This document shows, piece by piece, positions 21,451 through 33,185 of a stretch of DNA of 64,000 bases. Location of the stretch: NCBI GenBank assembly GCA_003118195.1, contig BEXV01000736.1, forward strand, positions 27,412 to 91,411. Direction: 5' to 3'. Under the pieces are notes generated by a model. The model made no database searches and was not told the DNA's origin. It saw only the letters and a list, made by a program, of their open reading frames with translations. The stretch's first letter is position 1. Each line of letters opens with the position of its first letter. The translations under genes and the position numbers were made by a program. This DNA is from Hemicentrotus pulcherrimus. Lineage: Eukaryota > Echinodermata > Echinoidea > Camarodonta > Strongylocentrotidae.

Positions 21451-21974
21451 AGGTACTATGTCCCTTTTGCAGCCAACCTCAAATGATGTAGAACTTTGCA
21501 GGAATTATGAATATGTCATGTATTTCCTATCTGTGAAATTTAAATGTGAGCAGTGTCCTCATATTCAAATTATGCAAGGAAACCTATTTACTTGCTAGAC
21601 TTCACTGTCAGACACTATTGAGTGACTGACTGGCTTTTTTCTTCTTTGGTAATAACATACATGGAAAGAGTTGTAAAGGGTACATGAGCATTTGTCTACA
21701 TCAATAACCCACTTCTTGTGATGGCCAAGATTAAACTGATTGAATCTTTGCGCAGCATAAAACGTATGACCATGTCTGAAAATCAAGACTATTACTTTTG
21801 GGCTCTATAGCCCTAAAGTCGATTTGACAAATAATAGTCAATATTTTCCCACTAGAAGACATTTTCAAGCCCCACCTTTTTTAGGGAAGTTCTAAATTAG
21901 TATTATCTTTCAAATGCAGTTGGAATTTAACCTTTTCATTTTTTTGGCCTGCAAATGGGACATAGTAACTTTAA
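21447..21974. mobile_element. TTAA-flanked MITE abutting its neighbour
   Basis: Left end TTAAAGGTACTATGTCCC, right end (inverse) TTAAAGTTACTATGTCCC, with similarity extending through 'ttgcagcc/ttgcaggcc'. TTAA target sites are characteristic of piggyBac and Kolobok DNA transposons. No transposase frame is inside. Confidence 0.8.
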
Positions 21975-22109
21975 AGGACGCACAAACGAACAAAAAAGTG
22001 GGCAAAAAATGCTAATTGTGTCATGTAATCGATATGTATAATTTTTATATTGCAGTTTTCATGTTTTCATGTTTTAATGGCAATTTGCCTACTTTTGTTA
22101 TCAACATGT

Positions 22110-22386
22110 TTTAAACTTGAATTGTAATGTGCATAATTTTAATACAAGAAATGCCCTAATTTATCACCTCCCCAAGATTTCCTATATACATATACCGTAT
22201 ATATATTTGTTTTTAGGGGTAGGCTTTTATATAAGGAATCACTCGTTTCTGCCTATCCCAAATACTCTTATATTAAAATTGCCATTGTATTTGTTATCAC
22301 TTGTTTTTTATAACTCCATTATGTATTTGTATGTTTTAAATTTTTTTATGAAGAGTGTTGAATAAACTTTGAATTTGAATTTGAAG
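22110..22386 (+). mobile_element. LINE-like 3' end
   Basis: AT-rich 3'-UTR-like sequence ends in 'aataaactttgaatttgaa' with a short tandem tail (ttgaa). Such microsatellite-like tails are usual for CR1/L2-type LINEs. The reverse-transcriptase region is absent. Confidence 0.45.
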
Positions 22387-22498
22387 TATTCATCCTGAGA
22401 CCCGACTGGAATCGTTTATCAAATAATGTGAAAAAGATGTAGCAAAGTCTTAAAATTTCTTCAAATGCACGTGTTTTCATATTATACGAGGAGAAAGT

Positions 22499-22540
22499 AT
22501 CCTGTCACCGACGCTTTGCGTCCTGTTACCGACATTTTGC
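22499..22540 (+). repeat. two-copy 21-bp tandem repeat
   Basis: Unit tcctgtYaccgacRYtttgcg occurs twice back to back, just before the candidate exon at 22604. Confidence 0.7.
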
Positions 22541-22603
22541 GAGAGAGATCTAACAAAGCATTGTCTTAAAATGTTTTTCTTTTTTCTTTCAAATTCACAA
22601 CAG

Positions 22604-22699
22604 ACACATGAATGCTTTACTGGAATGGAAGAGATGGGTATGGGCGAGTTCTGAAAAGAGATTAGCACTTATCGACGACAAGAGACAAGAGATTTCCAA
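22604..22699 (+). CDS. candidate coding exon, charged/helical segment
   Basis: A pyrimidine tract (ttttcttttttctttc) leads to an acceptor 'cacaacag' (AG at 22602-22603). In the frame using one leading base the segment reads HMNALLEWKRW, then charged residues ending KRLALIDDKRQEIS. A donor AA|GTAATT follows at 22700; without splicing, the frame stops at TAA 22701. The amino-acid make-up (Lys, Arg, Glu, Asp, Leu, Trp) is unlike translated AT-rich noise and suggests a helical or coiled-coil protein region. It joins in phase to 23858. I do not recognise the protein. Confidence 0.42.
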
Positions 22700-22974
22700 G
22701 TAATTTAATTCGGAATACTTCACTCCATCCTTTCCCTTTCAACAGTTGTCACGCTACGTCAGTGTCATAGTACTTGCACTGCGCCATCTGTCCAGTAAAT
22801 CTATCTTTTGAGGCAGAGTATGAGCCGTCGCGTAAAGTGTGCTAAAATATAGATAGGTTCAAGTCTTGAGAGAATATAATTATCTTACTAAAATATGCTT
22901 TGAAGTAAGCCCACTCTTGCTCTTCTAAACAATTTGTATTGCAATGTGAAGTATTATTAAGTACTATTGAAACT

Positions 22975-23062
22975 TAATTATTGCATTAGAGCGCTTAGAG
23001 TCTTCTGACAAAGTAAATGTAAGGCGCTATATACGCACTGTAATTATTATTGTAATTATTAA
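22975..23062 (+). mobile_element. SINE 3' tail fragment
   Basis: 'agagcgcttagagtcttctg' and 'gtaaggcgctatat' are followed by (att)n: the paired tail of the tRNA-derived SINEs with no head or body. Confidence 0.7.
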
Positions 23063-23352
23063 TATGATACAAAATAGAAAAATAAGAAAAATTATTCACT
23101 CGACATTTTTAAGAACACTAACATAATATTTAATACTGTAACGTACTTTGAAAAAAAAAACGTATCTAGATAGGGATGGATACAAAAAAGCCTTATTGGG
23201 ATATGACGCGGATTAAACAATTCTGTTTCTTTTAAAATTAAGGTTATGAGTAACGGGATGAGTAAGGCCACGGTTTCATCCGACCCGTGTAGACGTATCG
23301 CACATGCAGGGCAGTAAATTTTCATACTTGGACATTTTTTCTAGTTGGCAAA

Positions 23353-23690
23353 TTCTACCTGGGATTTGGTCACCAGTGGCGGATCCAGGGAGGTGGCCCG
23401 GGGGTACAAACACTTTAAAACAAAAACCAAAAGTGGCCCAATTCGTGAGAAAATATTAAGCGGCGTGANCCCCCTCCCCTCCTGGGGAAAAGACGTGTAA
23501 TAACACGTTAGTTTTACCCTTTTGGGGGAGATGGACCCCCTCCCTTAGCGCTTAAGGGGGGGTGCTACTTCGGAAACGCGGGGGTCATGTAGTTTGAAGT
23601 TGCTTTGTGGTAATGCGCGCCGGCCACCTACGGAGGGCCACTTTCAACCCGTGGACCCTTACGTGGACCCCTCGCTAGCGTCTATGCGGC
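23353..23690 (+). mobile_element. hAT-like terminal fragment in G/C-rich DNA
   Basis: CAGTGGCGGATCCAGG at about 23355 is a typical hAT-type terminal inverted repeat start (CAGTGGCG). A G- and C-rich block with ccccct runs and one N (23469) follows. No matching right end was found. A diverged relative may start at 32508 (ccagtagcgtatccag). Confidence 0.5.
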
Positions 23691-23857
23691 TCGGATATTT
23701 ACGCTTAGGAAATTTGTGCGTGCAGTTCTTTTACATATTATATGAAAACAATAATACATTTCTTCATATTTGAAGGCTCTTAAAGTCGACTTACTTAAAA
23801 AAAAATAAAAAAAATAAAAAAACACTGGCCAATGTTCTTTTCTCTCTTTTCATCCAG

Positions 23858-23901
23858 TATCGAAGTCCAGGCCGAGCTTTTGCGGATTCGGAACTTGACT
23901 T
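23858..23901 (+). CDS. candidate coding exon, coiled-coil-like
   Basis: A strong acceptor (ttcttttctctcttttcatccag) precedes it. In the frame needing one base to finish the previous codon it reads IEVQAELLRIRNLT, a clear heptad-like pattern, leaving one base for the next exon. The donor T|GTATCC is weak; read through, the frame ends CIL then TAA at 23910, so it could instead be a terminal exon. The phase fits both 22604-22699 and 24973-25169. Confidence 0.38.
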
Positions 23902-24972
23902 GTATCCTTTAAACACTTAAGAGGAAAGTAAAAAAAGAGTTATTGGAACCTCGTCTGCAGCAATTTAACAAACACCACACCGACAGCAAAAAAACTGACA
24001 CAAGACGTTACGTAGACCGACTAACGACCGAAAAAAATTACATTACACTCACTGGAATAAGTGTCGGTTTGGAGTCGGTTTGGAGTCCTTTTGGAGTGGC
24101 GACTGACATATCGCAACCAGAGGCTGGCTTAGTCTGCAAGCATAGACTCTAATTGGACGATGTATCACAATTCATTAAGACTTGAGCAGAGCCTAGATCT
24201 CTCAGTTTCTGGGAGTAGCTTATTAAAGTACAGAGCCTATTGTAGGCCTATTTTGCAGACAATGTTACGCACAACGACTGACAAGGGTTTGGGCCTGCAA
24301 ACTAGGGCGGACTTGCCGTGGGGCGTTTGAGAGGAGGTTTTCATTCGAGGCCGCTCCGTCTGAGGGTCAGTTGGTATGTGAGGTGGACGTTCGCATTAAA
24401 AATTCCCCAATAGAATTTCAGTCCGAGCCCCCTCCCCCGATTACGGTATGAACACCTTGTAAATATCAATGTCACTATCAATGTAACGAACCCCGAAACA
24501 GGTTTTGTGTCTAACCAAACCCGATATGGCACTAAACCTCCCAAGTGTGGATTATGACATAATCATTCGTGCAATAGTAATCCATTCGATATATAGAACC
24601 ACTGTTTTTAAGGTGGAATAAACAATTACACCCTCTGCATAATTTTATAGTATGATGTATCAATACAAATTAGTTTTCCTTTCTTTTTGCAGGTATGTTT
24701 TGATAAATTTCTGTGATTTTGTCTCGTTTCTCTTTGTTAAGTTTGAAAGAAAGTTGTTTTCCACATCCTATGTGTAGTCTAGGTGTCCAAGTCCAAATAT
24801 CTTTCTCTTGGATGTGTTACAGAACTTTCCAGTTACTCACACCATCCGGCTAAAACTGTTCAATCATTTGCCTATTATATATTTCTTATTTGGTCTGTTT
24901 TCGTTGTTACCTCTTCTTTATGCTTTATGTTCTATATTTCATTTTTGATACCATAACTACTTTTTTAAACAG

Positions 24973-25169
24973 ATATCCTAGATGCTTACAATCATGGATC
25001 TGAAAGACAGTCAACAACTTTCACTGGAAATCAAGGTAAAGAGGAAGACACAACGCCTTGTACAGAGGTTCATTTCAACGGTCAAACCCCGACGCATTCC
25101 GCTCAAACACATAATAGAATCCTCACCAAAGAGGACATTGCGAAGGCGTTACATACTACTGCTATGACG
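24973..25169 (+). CDS. candidate coding exon, 65 codons, unrecognised protein
   Basis: Bounded by an acceptor (ttttttaaacag, AG at 24971-24972) and a good donor ACG|GTATGT (GT at 25170). The frame with two leading bases is fully open: it starts ILDAYNHGSERQS, is Thr/Gln/His-rich in the middle and ends NRILTKEDIAKALHTTAMT. The composition and the 'LTKEDIAKAL' amphipathic run look like real protein. It ends in phase 0, matching the next segment. The family is not recognised. Confidence 0.55.
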
Positions 25170-25313
25170 GTATGTGATATAGAAGGACTGCTTGGGAGTC
25201 AGTGATTTAAAAATACCTGAAACGGCAACGTCATTTTTTTAGATCAAAACAGAACTCTTAATGATTGAAGTGAATGATCTACGCAAGGGACAACACTTTT
25301 TTTTTCTTTCTAG

Positions 25314-25391
25314 ACAGGCTTGCTGTCAAACTACGGGGCATTTTTTCCGGCTATGCAATCTCTCATCATCTCATCCAATGGAAGTCTTTAG
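25314..25391 (+). CDS. candidate terminal coding exon with stop
   Basis: The acceptor has a very strong pyrimidine run (tttttttttctttctag, AG at 25312-25313) 144 bases after the previous donor. In phase 0 it reads TGLLSNYGAFFPAMQSLIIS, then SNGSL and TAG at 25389-25391. The stop would close the protein begun in the upstream exons. Two other frames are also open here (89 and 165 codons) but do not match the upstream phase. Confidence 0.45.
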   Translation, partial: TGLLSNYGAFFPAMQSLIISSNGSL

Positions 25392-27665
25392 GCGTGTCTT
25401 TTGCTGCCATGACATCTGTAACACCTTGCATGGTGTTGTCACTGCCAAGGCTGCGATTGGTCGACTCTCGTTACCATGGGTACGGTGTACAAGTGCCCAT
25501 GAGGGCGGTTGTCTTTCTAATCGATCCTTCATCACATTTGTAAACATTTCAACAGCTCTGTTTATCTTTACATTGACGTCATCTCGTTCGAGTCATATAT
25601 CTGTTTTATGTCAACAGGCTCTCAATTTCATTCTCGGATACGGATACGATAACAAAAAACAAACAAAAAACAAACAACAAAATTCTGTGATGACATTACA
25701 AAAACAACGTAAAAAAAAAAGAAGAAGAAGTTTCATGAATTCTAGAACTGACTCATAACAATTGATTCTTACCTTTTTATCTAACTCCTTTTGCATCACA
25801 CCTTTAAATGTTACCAAATCTGATGAAATTGTCTATTTTTCGTAGGGATATATCATCTACACTACTTCCTCTCTTTGTAATGTTCTATCAACGCTCACTT
25901 TCGCAGCATACCCCCAAAACAACTTTCACTAACATATTTTTGTATTGCATTCCAAAACTTTGTATGAGTGACCACGTGGATAAAGTGGAGCACTTCCCCA
26001 ATGTGTCACAATTCAAAGCTTTACGTGATGTTATGTATAATGTACCCATCTGCCCTGAAATGTTAACTGAAAAAAACAAGGAAGATAATTGTTTTCGTAT
26101 TTCTATGACTTAATTGTTGCTTGAGAAAAACTGATTAAAAATCCATTTCATATATGTACAACTTCAATATATTCAAATTTGTTACATATACAATTATGAA
26201 TAGTTCGGTTATTTCCTAGTTTGCCTTTTCTGAATGCGAATTATTTTATTTCCTCTATTAGAAGAGTGGGTGTGGCTCTTCTGGATTATTGCGATGTAAG
26301 AGTTTCATTGCAAAAGGTCATAGGAAGTAGGATGTTTAGGATCACAGAAACTCGTACAACAGGTGTGGCATTAGTACTAATTGCTTTAAATATAAAAAAA
26401 TGTATTTGTGTATTGGCGTACTGGAAGTCTACAATGATGCAGTCAATGACCATTTGTGAGGCGTGAAAGAGAGAAAAGCAATTAGAAATTAATGCGATTC
26501 TTTCACACATAGATAACAATTATTCTGTCGGAAAATTAAATGTGGTTTTCATTTCTCCTTCCTTCATTACCTATTTACTTTGAAAGATGAATACCACGCT
26601 ACAGTGGCTAGACATCGGCATTTTGTAAGGGCTCGTTATCTCATTCGAATTTTTAGTTACTTTGAAATCCTTTGTGTGATCTCATCGTCTGAATATATAC
26701 CTTGGATATGCTAACCTCTTCAACTAGTTCTTTTTATCAAACTGAATTCTATTGATACTTCTATTTGTGTAATTTAGGAATCACATTTTGTTTTTATTTA
26801 TTTATTATTACTATTTCCCCTTTTATTTTTAGGAATTTTTCATTTTAAAGTTGACAGAGGTTGAACAAATTAATCTTCAAGTTATATTAAGACTTAACGT
26901 CTATAACATTCATAGATGAAAAGGAAAACAATTTTTTTTTTGCTCAACCGAGGATAAAATGCTAAATCATATAGATCGTAGAAGAACGTGGCTTCACTAT
27001 TAAATGGGTTCAATCACGATTTGAAACAAACTCATTTAAGAAATACAAAATATGGTCTAACAGTGAACTGACGTATGTCACTGCAGAATCCATCGTATTT
27101 TGCCGTGCAGCATACATTAACATTTACACCTTATATTTCATGTCTGTTAATTTACACGTTTCTAAATTCTCAACTAAAAACAAAAATTGTGTAGGGTTCC
27201 GAAAAAGAGACCCTCAATCTGCGCCTACATCAACATTAATGGTATGAATTTGACAACGAAACACATTTGGAGGCGAAGCACTTTACGTTGCCATTAATTT
27301 GTTCCTCATGCAAACATGATCAACTGTATTCTGTGCCACTTCTCTTTTTTGAATAAGAGATTATAAGAGTTTAGTATGATTAAACCATATAATTAACATA
27401 ACAATCTTATTTCAACGGTGCCGTTAGTGAAATCAAGAAGATATTTTTAGATTTAATTTTCTTTATCGCCCTGCGGTGTCTTTGGACTTGAAAATGGCAT
27501 CTATGTAAGATTTACAGCACGGTGTAATAGAAATGCTGTAAGAAAAAGAGACACGGTTTCTATAAAGGTTTATAACGTAAGGTCGGTAACGAATGTCAGT
27601 GTATTCCTATCGTTTTGTGTGTGGATGAATATGTATTTAAGTGTGAATATCAAATAAAGGAATAT
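25392..27665 (+). other. possible 3' untranslated region or intergenic DNA
   Basis: AT-rich, with no exon that continues the upstream phase. AATAAAGG near 27653 could be a distant polyadenylation signal. The 101-codon frame at 25808-26113 ends in a hydrophilic stretch of unknown significance. Confidence 0.3.
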
Positions 27666-27714
27666 TTTATAGATATAAAGTTTATGAGTTTTAGGCTTGT
27701 TTCATTGGTAGAGG

Positions 27715-27925
27715 AGAGAGAAAGAAAGACCAATAAACATACATGTACATTGAAATATCATTTGTAGGGAGAGGGGGAGGGAGGAAGAGACAGAAAGAGA
27801 AAAGATAGACAGACATACATTAGGGAGGGATATATAGAGAGAGAGTGAGTGTGGAAGACAGACAAACATTACAATGTCATCTGAAGGGTGGGAGAGAGAA
27901 ATAAAGAGAGAAGATAGCCAGACAG
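27715..27925 (+). repeat. GA-rich degenerate tandem repeat
   Basis: About three diverged units with 'agacagacaaacatta', 'tcatttgtaggga/tcatctgaaggg' and (ga)n. Confidence 0.6.
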
Positions 27926-27929
27926 TCGC

Positions 27930-28498
27930 ATTAAAGTGAAAACTACGCTAAAGTGTAACCCGCCGCCTAAGTTTCTGAAAATGAAGTTCACTTTAACGAA
28001 CGGGTGTCGCGGCGATAGGAGCCCTATCACACACTCGCCCTAATCCACATGTCGCCCATCCGGTATCAAATGCTCCCTCAATGTCCACGTCGATTTTTCT
28101 CGAAGTAAAGCCCATTTTTCGCAGTTTTATAGTGTTTGCCATGCAATTTTGGAAATTTTGGGAAAAAAGGACCCATGTTAAGGGATATTTTTGTTAAAAA
28201 GGGACCCATGATTAGGTATTTTTGGTGAACCAGTGACCTATTAGAGTGTCACACCCCGTATGTCTTAAAATGTGAGTACGGGGCTACACACAGCTTATAG
28301 AGTGCCAAGGTATTACGTCATACTGACCAAGTGGTCAATGTTATTGGTTCCCACACCACCCTCCAAACACTAAATTGGCCATGCTATACTGCCCGTCGCT
28401 GGAATAATTTCGCGATGAACCTCATGCGCAGGCTCTGTTGTTTAGAACCAGCAACTTGGACGTGTGAATATGACGTTGCACTACGGTACTATATACCT
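27930..28498. other. no gene recognised
   Basis: 28160-28235 holds two adjacent copies of 'aaagggacccatg(a/t)ttaRg..tattttt'. The rest gives no ORF or element ends. Confidence 0.4.
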
Positions 28499-28617
28499 AG
28501 CTTCTGAATTACGACATAGTGGACTGCTACGTGTGACGTCCTTATAAGGCACTGGCAGTTATAAGGACGTCACACGTAGTAGTCCACTATGTCGTCGTGC
28601 AAATCTAATGTCCCTAA
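28499..28617. mobile_element. short palindromic GGGACTTTTAGATT-family MITE
   Basis: Arms 'acgacatagtggactgctac' + 'gtgtgacgtccttataa' pair with their inverted copies around a nine-base loop near 28550-28558. The right end 'gcaaatctaatgtcccta' is the family terminus; the left terminus is degraded. This is the uninterrupted form of the element at 10426. Confidence 0.8.
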
Positions 28618-31270
28618 TACCGGTTCGAAAACAACTTCTAGCTACATAGAAATCAAGCGCCCTCACAAGACATGTGATCATTTTGCGATAATCTCAGACG
28701 AACGCGTCAGATATTCAATAATTTACGTACAACCAATGCGTGTAGGCGTATATAGGTATACTGGCGCCAATGGGGTAGACTTCTAACATTTGTTTAAATG
28801 TTTGTAAAGAAATCTATATAAAATCAATGAAAAGTTCAAGATGATTGAAGTGAAATGTTGAACTTAAACGACTAGTTGTCACATTTTTTGAAAATTACCA
28901 TCTTCAATAAAAGGGGAAAAATTACTATTGTGTCTTTTGGAGCTCATATAGAATACCTCTCTTTGTATAATGATGACAAGAACATCAATAAATTCCCAAG
29001 GGAATCAAAGCAACTACGTTGAATAAACATTTCGCTGTCTAAAAGATACGTTACATCTTTGCTTATTTTAATTGTTTTGAAAGCAAATATCGGCGTGGAT
29101 TGCGAGGGTTTAATGGAACAAATTGATTGACTTTTCACCGGCCGGAAGAATACCAAAGTGTTCGATTGATCCTCTTATGTTGCATTAAATTCACTTCCTT
29201 TCAAAAGACGACATCTTCAACTGAATTGACTGAAAGGGAGCCGAGTGGCCGCTATTTGCTCGCCTAATTCAACAAGCAGCTGACAAGAGATATAGACTAA
29301 TGAAATGACAGGAAAGTATCTCCCAATGAATCCATCTTTTCTTTCAATCCACAGGGAACACGGGGAATGAATCAGAAAATATGTTTTCGTACTCTAATAT
29401 TGGGGCTCATAAGAAAAACACCCGGTATATCAAATGCGTAATTGTAATGCTGTTAAGTGGCTCGAAATATGCATTTGTTGTCGGTGTATTCCCATGTGGG
29501 AGTGTAGTATTGTTCGTCCTCAATGATATGAGATGGTGCTTGTTAAAAGCTGAGACAACAAAAAGTATACACTTACGTATTCCTGGTAGCTCATCCATGT
29601 AAATCGTATTTATTTGTTCAAGAAGAAGAAAAAAGGCGATCTTTAAAAGCAAGTCAAATTCATATACACCTATAGAGTCTGTAACTTGTTAGTATATCGT
29701 CTCAACGGCCAACAAAAAATACGTCACTATGGCTAGTGATGTAATCTGATAATATAAAATACTGCATACCAATGAGATCAAAATATAATTCTTTTTACTT
29801 GCATATTCTCAATTGATTAGTCATTGGACTATTTTATGTCACTGAATTGCGAACGTGTGTGCGTGGTGTATGAGTGCGCGTATATGCGGGGGATATATAC
29901 ATTTTTTTGTTAGCGAATATGTGTTTTTCTTAAACGCATCTTTATTATCTGTGAGGAAGGGGTCAAAAGCTCACTATCCGCTAGCGAACGTGTCTTTTTC
30001 TTATTAGCCGTCATAGTGATTTCTTTTGGAAGGCAGATACAAAAATATATTGATCATGGATTATAAAATAGTGATGAAAAAAAGGCAGTTTGCCAGCTTG
30101 TAACGATAAAAGAATTTTAAATGTTTCTTTTGTTGCTTAAAGTTCTTCGATGTCTTTTAAGCTTGCGAAAACGTACTATTCTAATCCAAATAAAAATGAT
30201 GGATAATGTCATTCAGCACACCACGAAATGATACCAAATAAGGCAGGTTCAAATTATTGGTGAGATTGTGAAGAAAATAATGAAAAATTAATTTCATTTC
30301 ATTGCTTATAGTCGTATGTGGCAAGAGTTAGGTCAGTCCATTAGGTTTCCTTTCGCCCATTCCCGTAACACAAAAGGATCTCCGGAATTTCAAGTGACGG
30401 ACATAACGACATTTAAAAAAAAAAGTCTTTTACCATTTTGTATGTATGTCTTTGCGTGTGGGAGCGTGTATTTACTTGGAAACTAGGAATAGTTCTGTCT
30501 TTTTAAGTCGGCCTACTTCGTTTCTACACTTTCCGCTTCTGCTAATGCCATGAAATGGAATATTTTCATTTTGCTGCTTTACATAAATCCCTTATAAGGT
30601 TCTATAGACGAATGTAGTTTTATTACCGTTCCATAATCTCTCCATTAAAATCCCTTGGATGAAGAGGAAAATCAAGGCTCTCTGTTGTTCAAATGCAGAG
30701 AAATAAGAAGAAGGAGATGGTAGGGGGAAGTCCCGTACTCAGGAATTCCAGGAATTCTAGCATAAGGAAATTATCTTTGGACGCATCTAAACAAAAGACA
30801 ATAATCCAAATATCAAAGAAGCCACCCCCATGCGTAGGTAGATTTGTTTGAATTATTTTGTATACAAACACGACGACAAAGGTTCTCGTGGAATCAGCAC
30901 AAGACGTGCCTTATGGTATACCCCGTATGAATCATATCAAATACCACAAGCTTAACAATATATCCACGTATTAACCCACTCAAGTAATATATCATTAATA
31001 CTGAAATAATCTGGAAACGAGTTAAGACAGCGTTACATTTCAAGGCGATACATGTTAATTATATTTTGTGTGTGAAATAATAAAGGTGCACCACGGTGGG
31101 TATGTAATTTGGCTTTTGATTATGTCCCAAATACTCTTAATAATCTCCTGCATATTCTCATATTGTTATTGCAAGGACTTCCAAAGATGTCCCCATTCTT
31201 ATTTGTCCCTCATTTTTTGACATTTTTTAAAAAGGTGTGTAGCTCAATAGTCTCACTTTTAACCATTATA
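28618..31270. other. AT-rich DNA, one weak exon candidate
   Basis: 29355-29424 follows an acceptor (ttttctttcaatccacag) and reads NTGNESENMFSYSNIG in the frame with two leading bases, ending at CCG|GTATAT. It has no partner in phase, so it is not called separately. 29910-29940 and 29980-30003 share 'tagcgaaYRtgtRtttttctta'. Nothing else was recognised. Confidence 0.35.
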
Positions 31271-31605
31271 TTTATCTCATCTTAATAGCTTGTGCATGGG
31301 CATCATTGAGCAACGTTTGTGTCTACGTCAGATTTTTAAAATATGTTCATAGTAATCATTTGTATAAGGAATAGATAGTTTAATGTATGTTCTCTATTTG
31401 TTATATTCATCATACATTGTCATCATTTGATTATTTTGTTCCTTTTCCTTCTTATTATGTTGACTGTAATTTTTTTTAAATATCATATCATAATTGTTCA
31501 TAAAAATAGTTTTTTAATATCAAGCCCAAGATGGAAAAAAGTAACTTACTGATCATGTGTTCCTGTATAAATGTATTCGAATGAATAAATAAATAAATGA
31601 AACGC
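31271..31605 (+). mobile_element. LINE-like 3' end
   Basis: A 3'-UTR-like stretch ends 'gtattcgaatgaataaataa' with an (aata)n tail, resembling the end at 53640-53965. Confidence 0.4.
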
Positions 31606-32265
31606 ACTACAGCTCAGTTTATCATGTGTTTTTTCTGCTTGTAAATGCACGTTTAGTCTCAGCTTAGTGTTTTTGCGGTAGATTATGATAAGATAGATGG
31701 GCTATGTGACTAATTACAGACTGTTTTGAGCCCTGAAAACACCAGAAGAATGTTTTCAATCATGCACAGTTGTGTCTGAAGGAAGGGAGGAACGAAGTCA
31801 TGGAAAAGAAATTGAGGTTAAGCGATCAATTGTCAAATCCAACAGCTTAACCTAAATAGGATCCCACTTCTTCATTTGTGGGTAACTATACCAACGTTCA
31901 TTTGGAAAAGCGGTCAGTCATATTGGAAAATCTAAGAATAATTAGGCAGCTTCTATGTTGTCTACAGGATTTCGCTGCAAGAAATAGGCAATGGTAAAGG
32001 CAATTGAAACCAGATAGTGTCTGAGTTAGGTAGGTTAATATATGTCAGCCAAGGAGTGATAATAATATTTGAAGAAAAAACGAGGAAAGAAAAAAGTATA
32101 ATTGTAAAGGTTCTTCTTCGTTGCAAGATTGTTTGCTTTTGGAAATGAGATGCTTTAAATGCATGTGCTTGTGGAAACCAAATGGTCGCATTGTATTTAC
32201 AAAATCGTTTTGAACACGATCGCACAGCCTTTCTATAAGTCAACCTCAGGCAATTTGATTTGAGC
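31606..32265. other. no gene recognised
   Basis: AT-rich; a 93-codon minus frame has no recognisable motif. Confidence 0.4.
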
Positions 32266-32269
32266 TCTG

Positions 32270-32430
32270 TCCATCATGTACTGAAAGGAACGAACATCAC
32301 AATGACGAATTACGTAATACAAACATGATTTCCATGGGATATACGGTATAGGGTGTTGAAATTGCTCGAGAGCTGATATTTCGAAACTATTTTTGATTGT
32401 GTTATTGTCATATTTCGGAGAAGAGGTATG
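32270..32430 (+). mobile_element. foldback family H, copy 1 (TTACGTAA core)
   Basis: Aligns with 34925-35045: 'catcacaatgacgaattacg', 'taatacaaacatgatttc', 'gtgttgaaattgc', 'atttcgaaa'. It holds the palindrome TTACGTAA (32310-32317). Confidence 0.6.
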
Positions 32431-32507
32431 GGGGATGAGCCAAAAGTACACAAAGGAGCTCATTGTTTTATTATTATATTACAATGTTTAAACTCGTGTA
32501 TATAACC

Positions 32508-32640
32508 AGTAGCGTATCCAGACTTTATCATCAGAAGGGGCAGGGGAAACCATCTGAAGTCTGTTAAAGTGAGGAGACAGAGTGCCCCTTGCGCCTTCCA
32601 AAACACCAAAACATAACAAGAACCAAAACAAAATTGAAGT
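32508..32640 (+). repeat. diverged hAT-like end
   Basis: 'accagtagcgtatccagact' resembles the CAGTGGCG start at 23355, followed by 'agaaggggcaggggaaacc'. Only one end is visible. Confidence 0.35.
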
Positions 32641-33112
32641 GCTATAATTTGTTTGACCCATCGTTTATATGACCCCGCCCCCAGTGAATTACTCGTAATT
32701 GATAAATGTATATTCCGTCTAATCTGTTTACAGGGATATTAATGAGTGAGTGAATTGTCCGTAAAAAGAGTTCCTGTTTCTTGACTAATATGGCCGCTTT
32801 TTTATGTAAATGATTTCTTGGAAGCTTGTTCTCCTCGAAATATGAAATCATTTCGAATCACCACTCAAGCTTTTACCCTATTAAGGGCAATTAACGTATA
32901 ATGGACATTTTGACAACGCAGGTATAGGATAGCAATTATCTATAAAAGACTTTAATGTTTAGAGGTCACAGTTTACGATGAAAGTGATGAACGGAATGTA
33001 AAATTGCTTCATGTAGATAGCTGCTATAGGAAAGATGCTGTCTTGAACTACGGGTTTCAAAAGAATGAAGTTTATGGAAAGAGGATTGTGCTACCCATTT
33101 GACAGTTTACAG

Positions 33113-33185
33113 TAATAATAATAACAACGAGTATCTATGAAGTACCGTATCATTCCGAAAAATGCTCAAGGCGCTTATAGTTTAC
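33113..33185 (-). mobile_element. SINE 3' tail fragment
   Basis: (aat)n is followed by 'ctcaaggcgcttatagttta', the reverse complement of the tRNA-SINE tail. Confidence 0.55.

Noticed and set aside
25261..25758. 165-codon plus-strand open frame
   Set aside because: It crosses a strong acceptor and its frame conflicts with the phase-consistent upstream exons; the end is Lys/Arg/Asn homopolymer-like.
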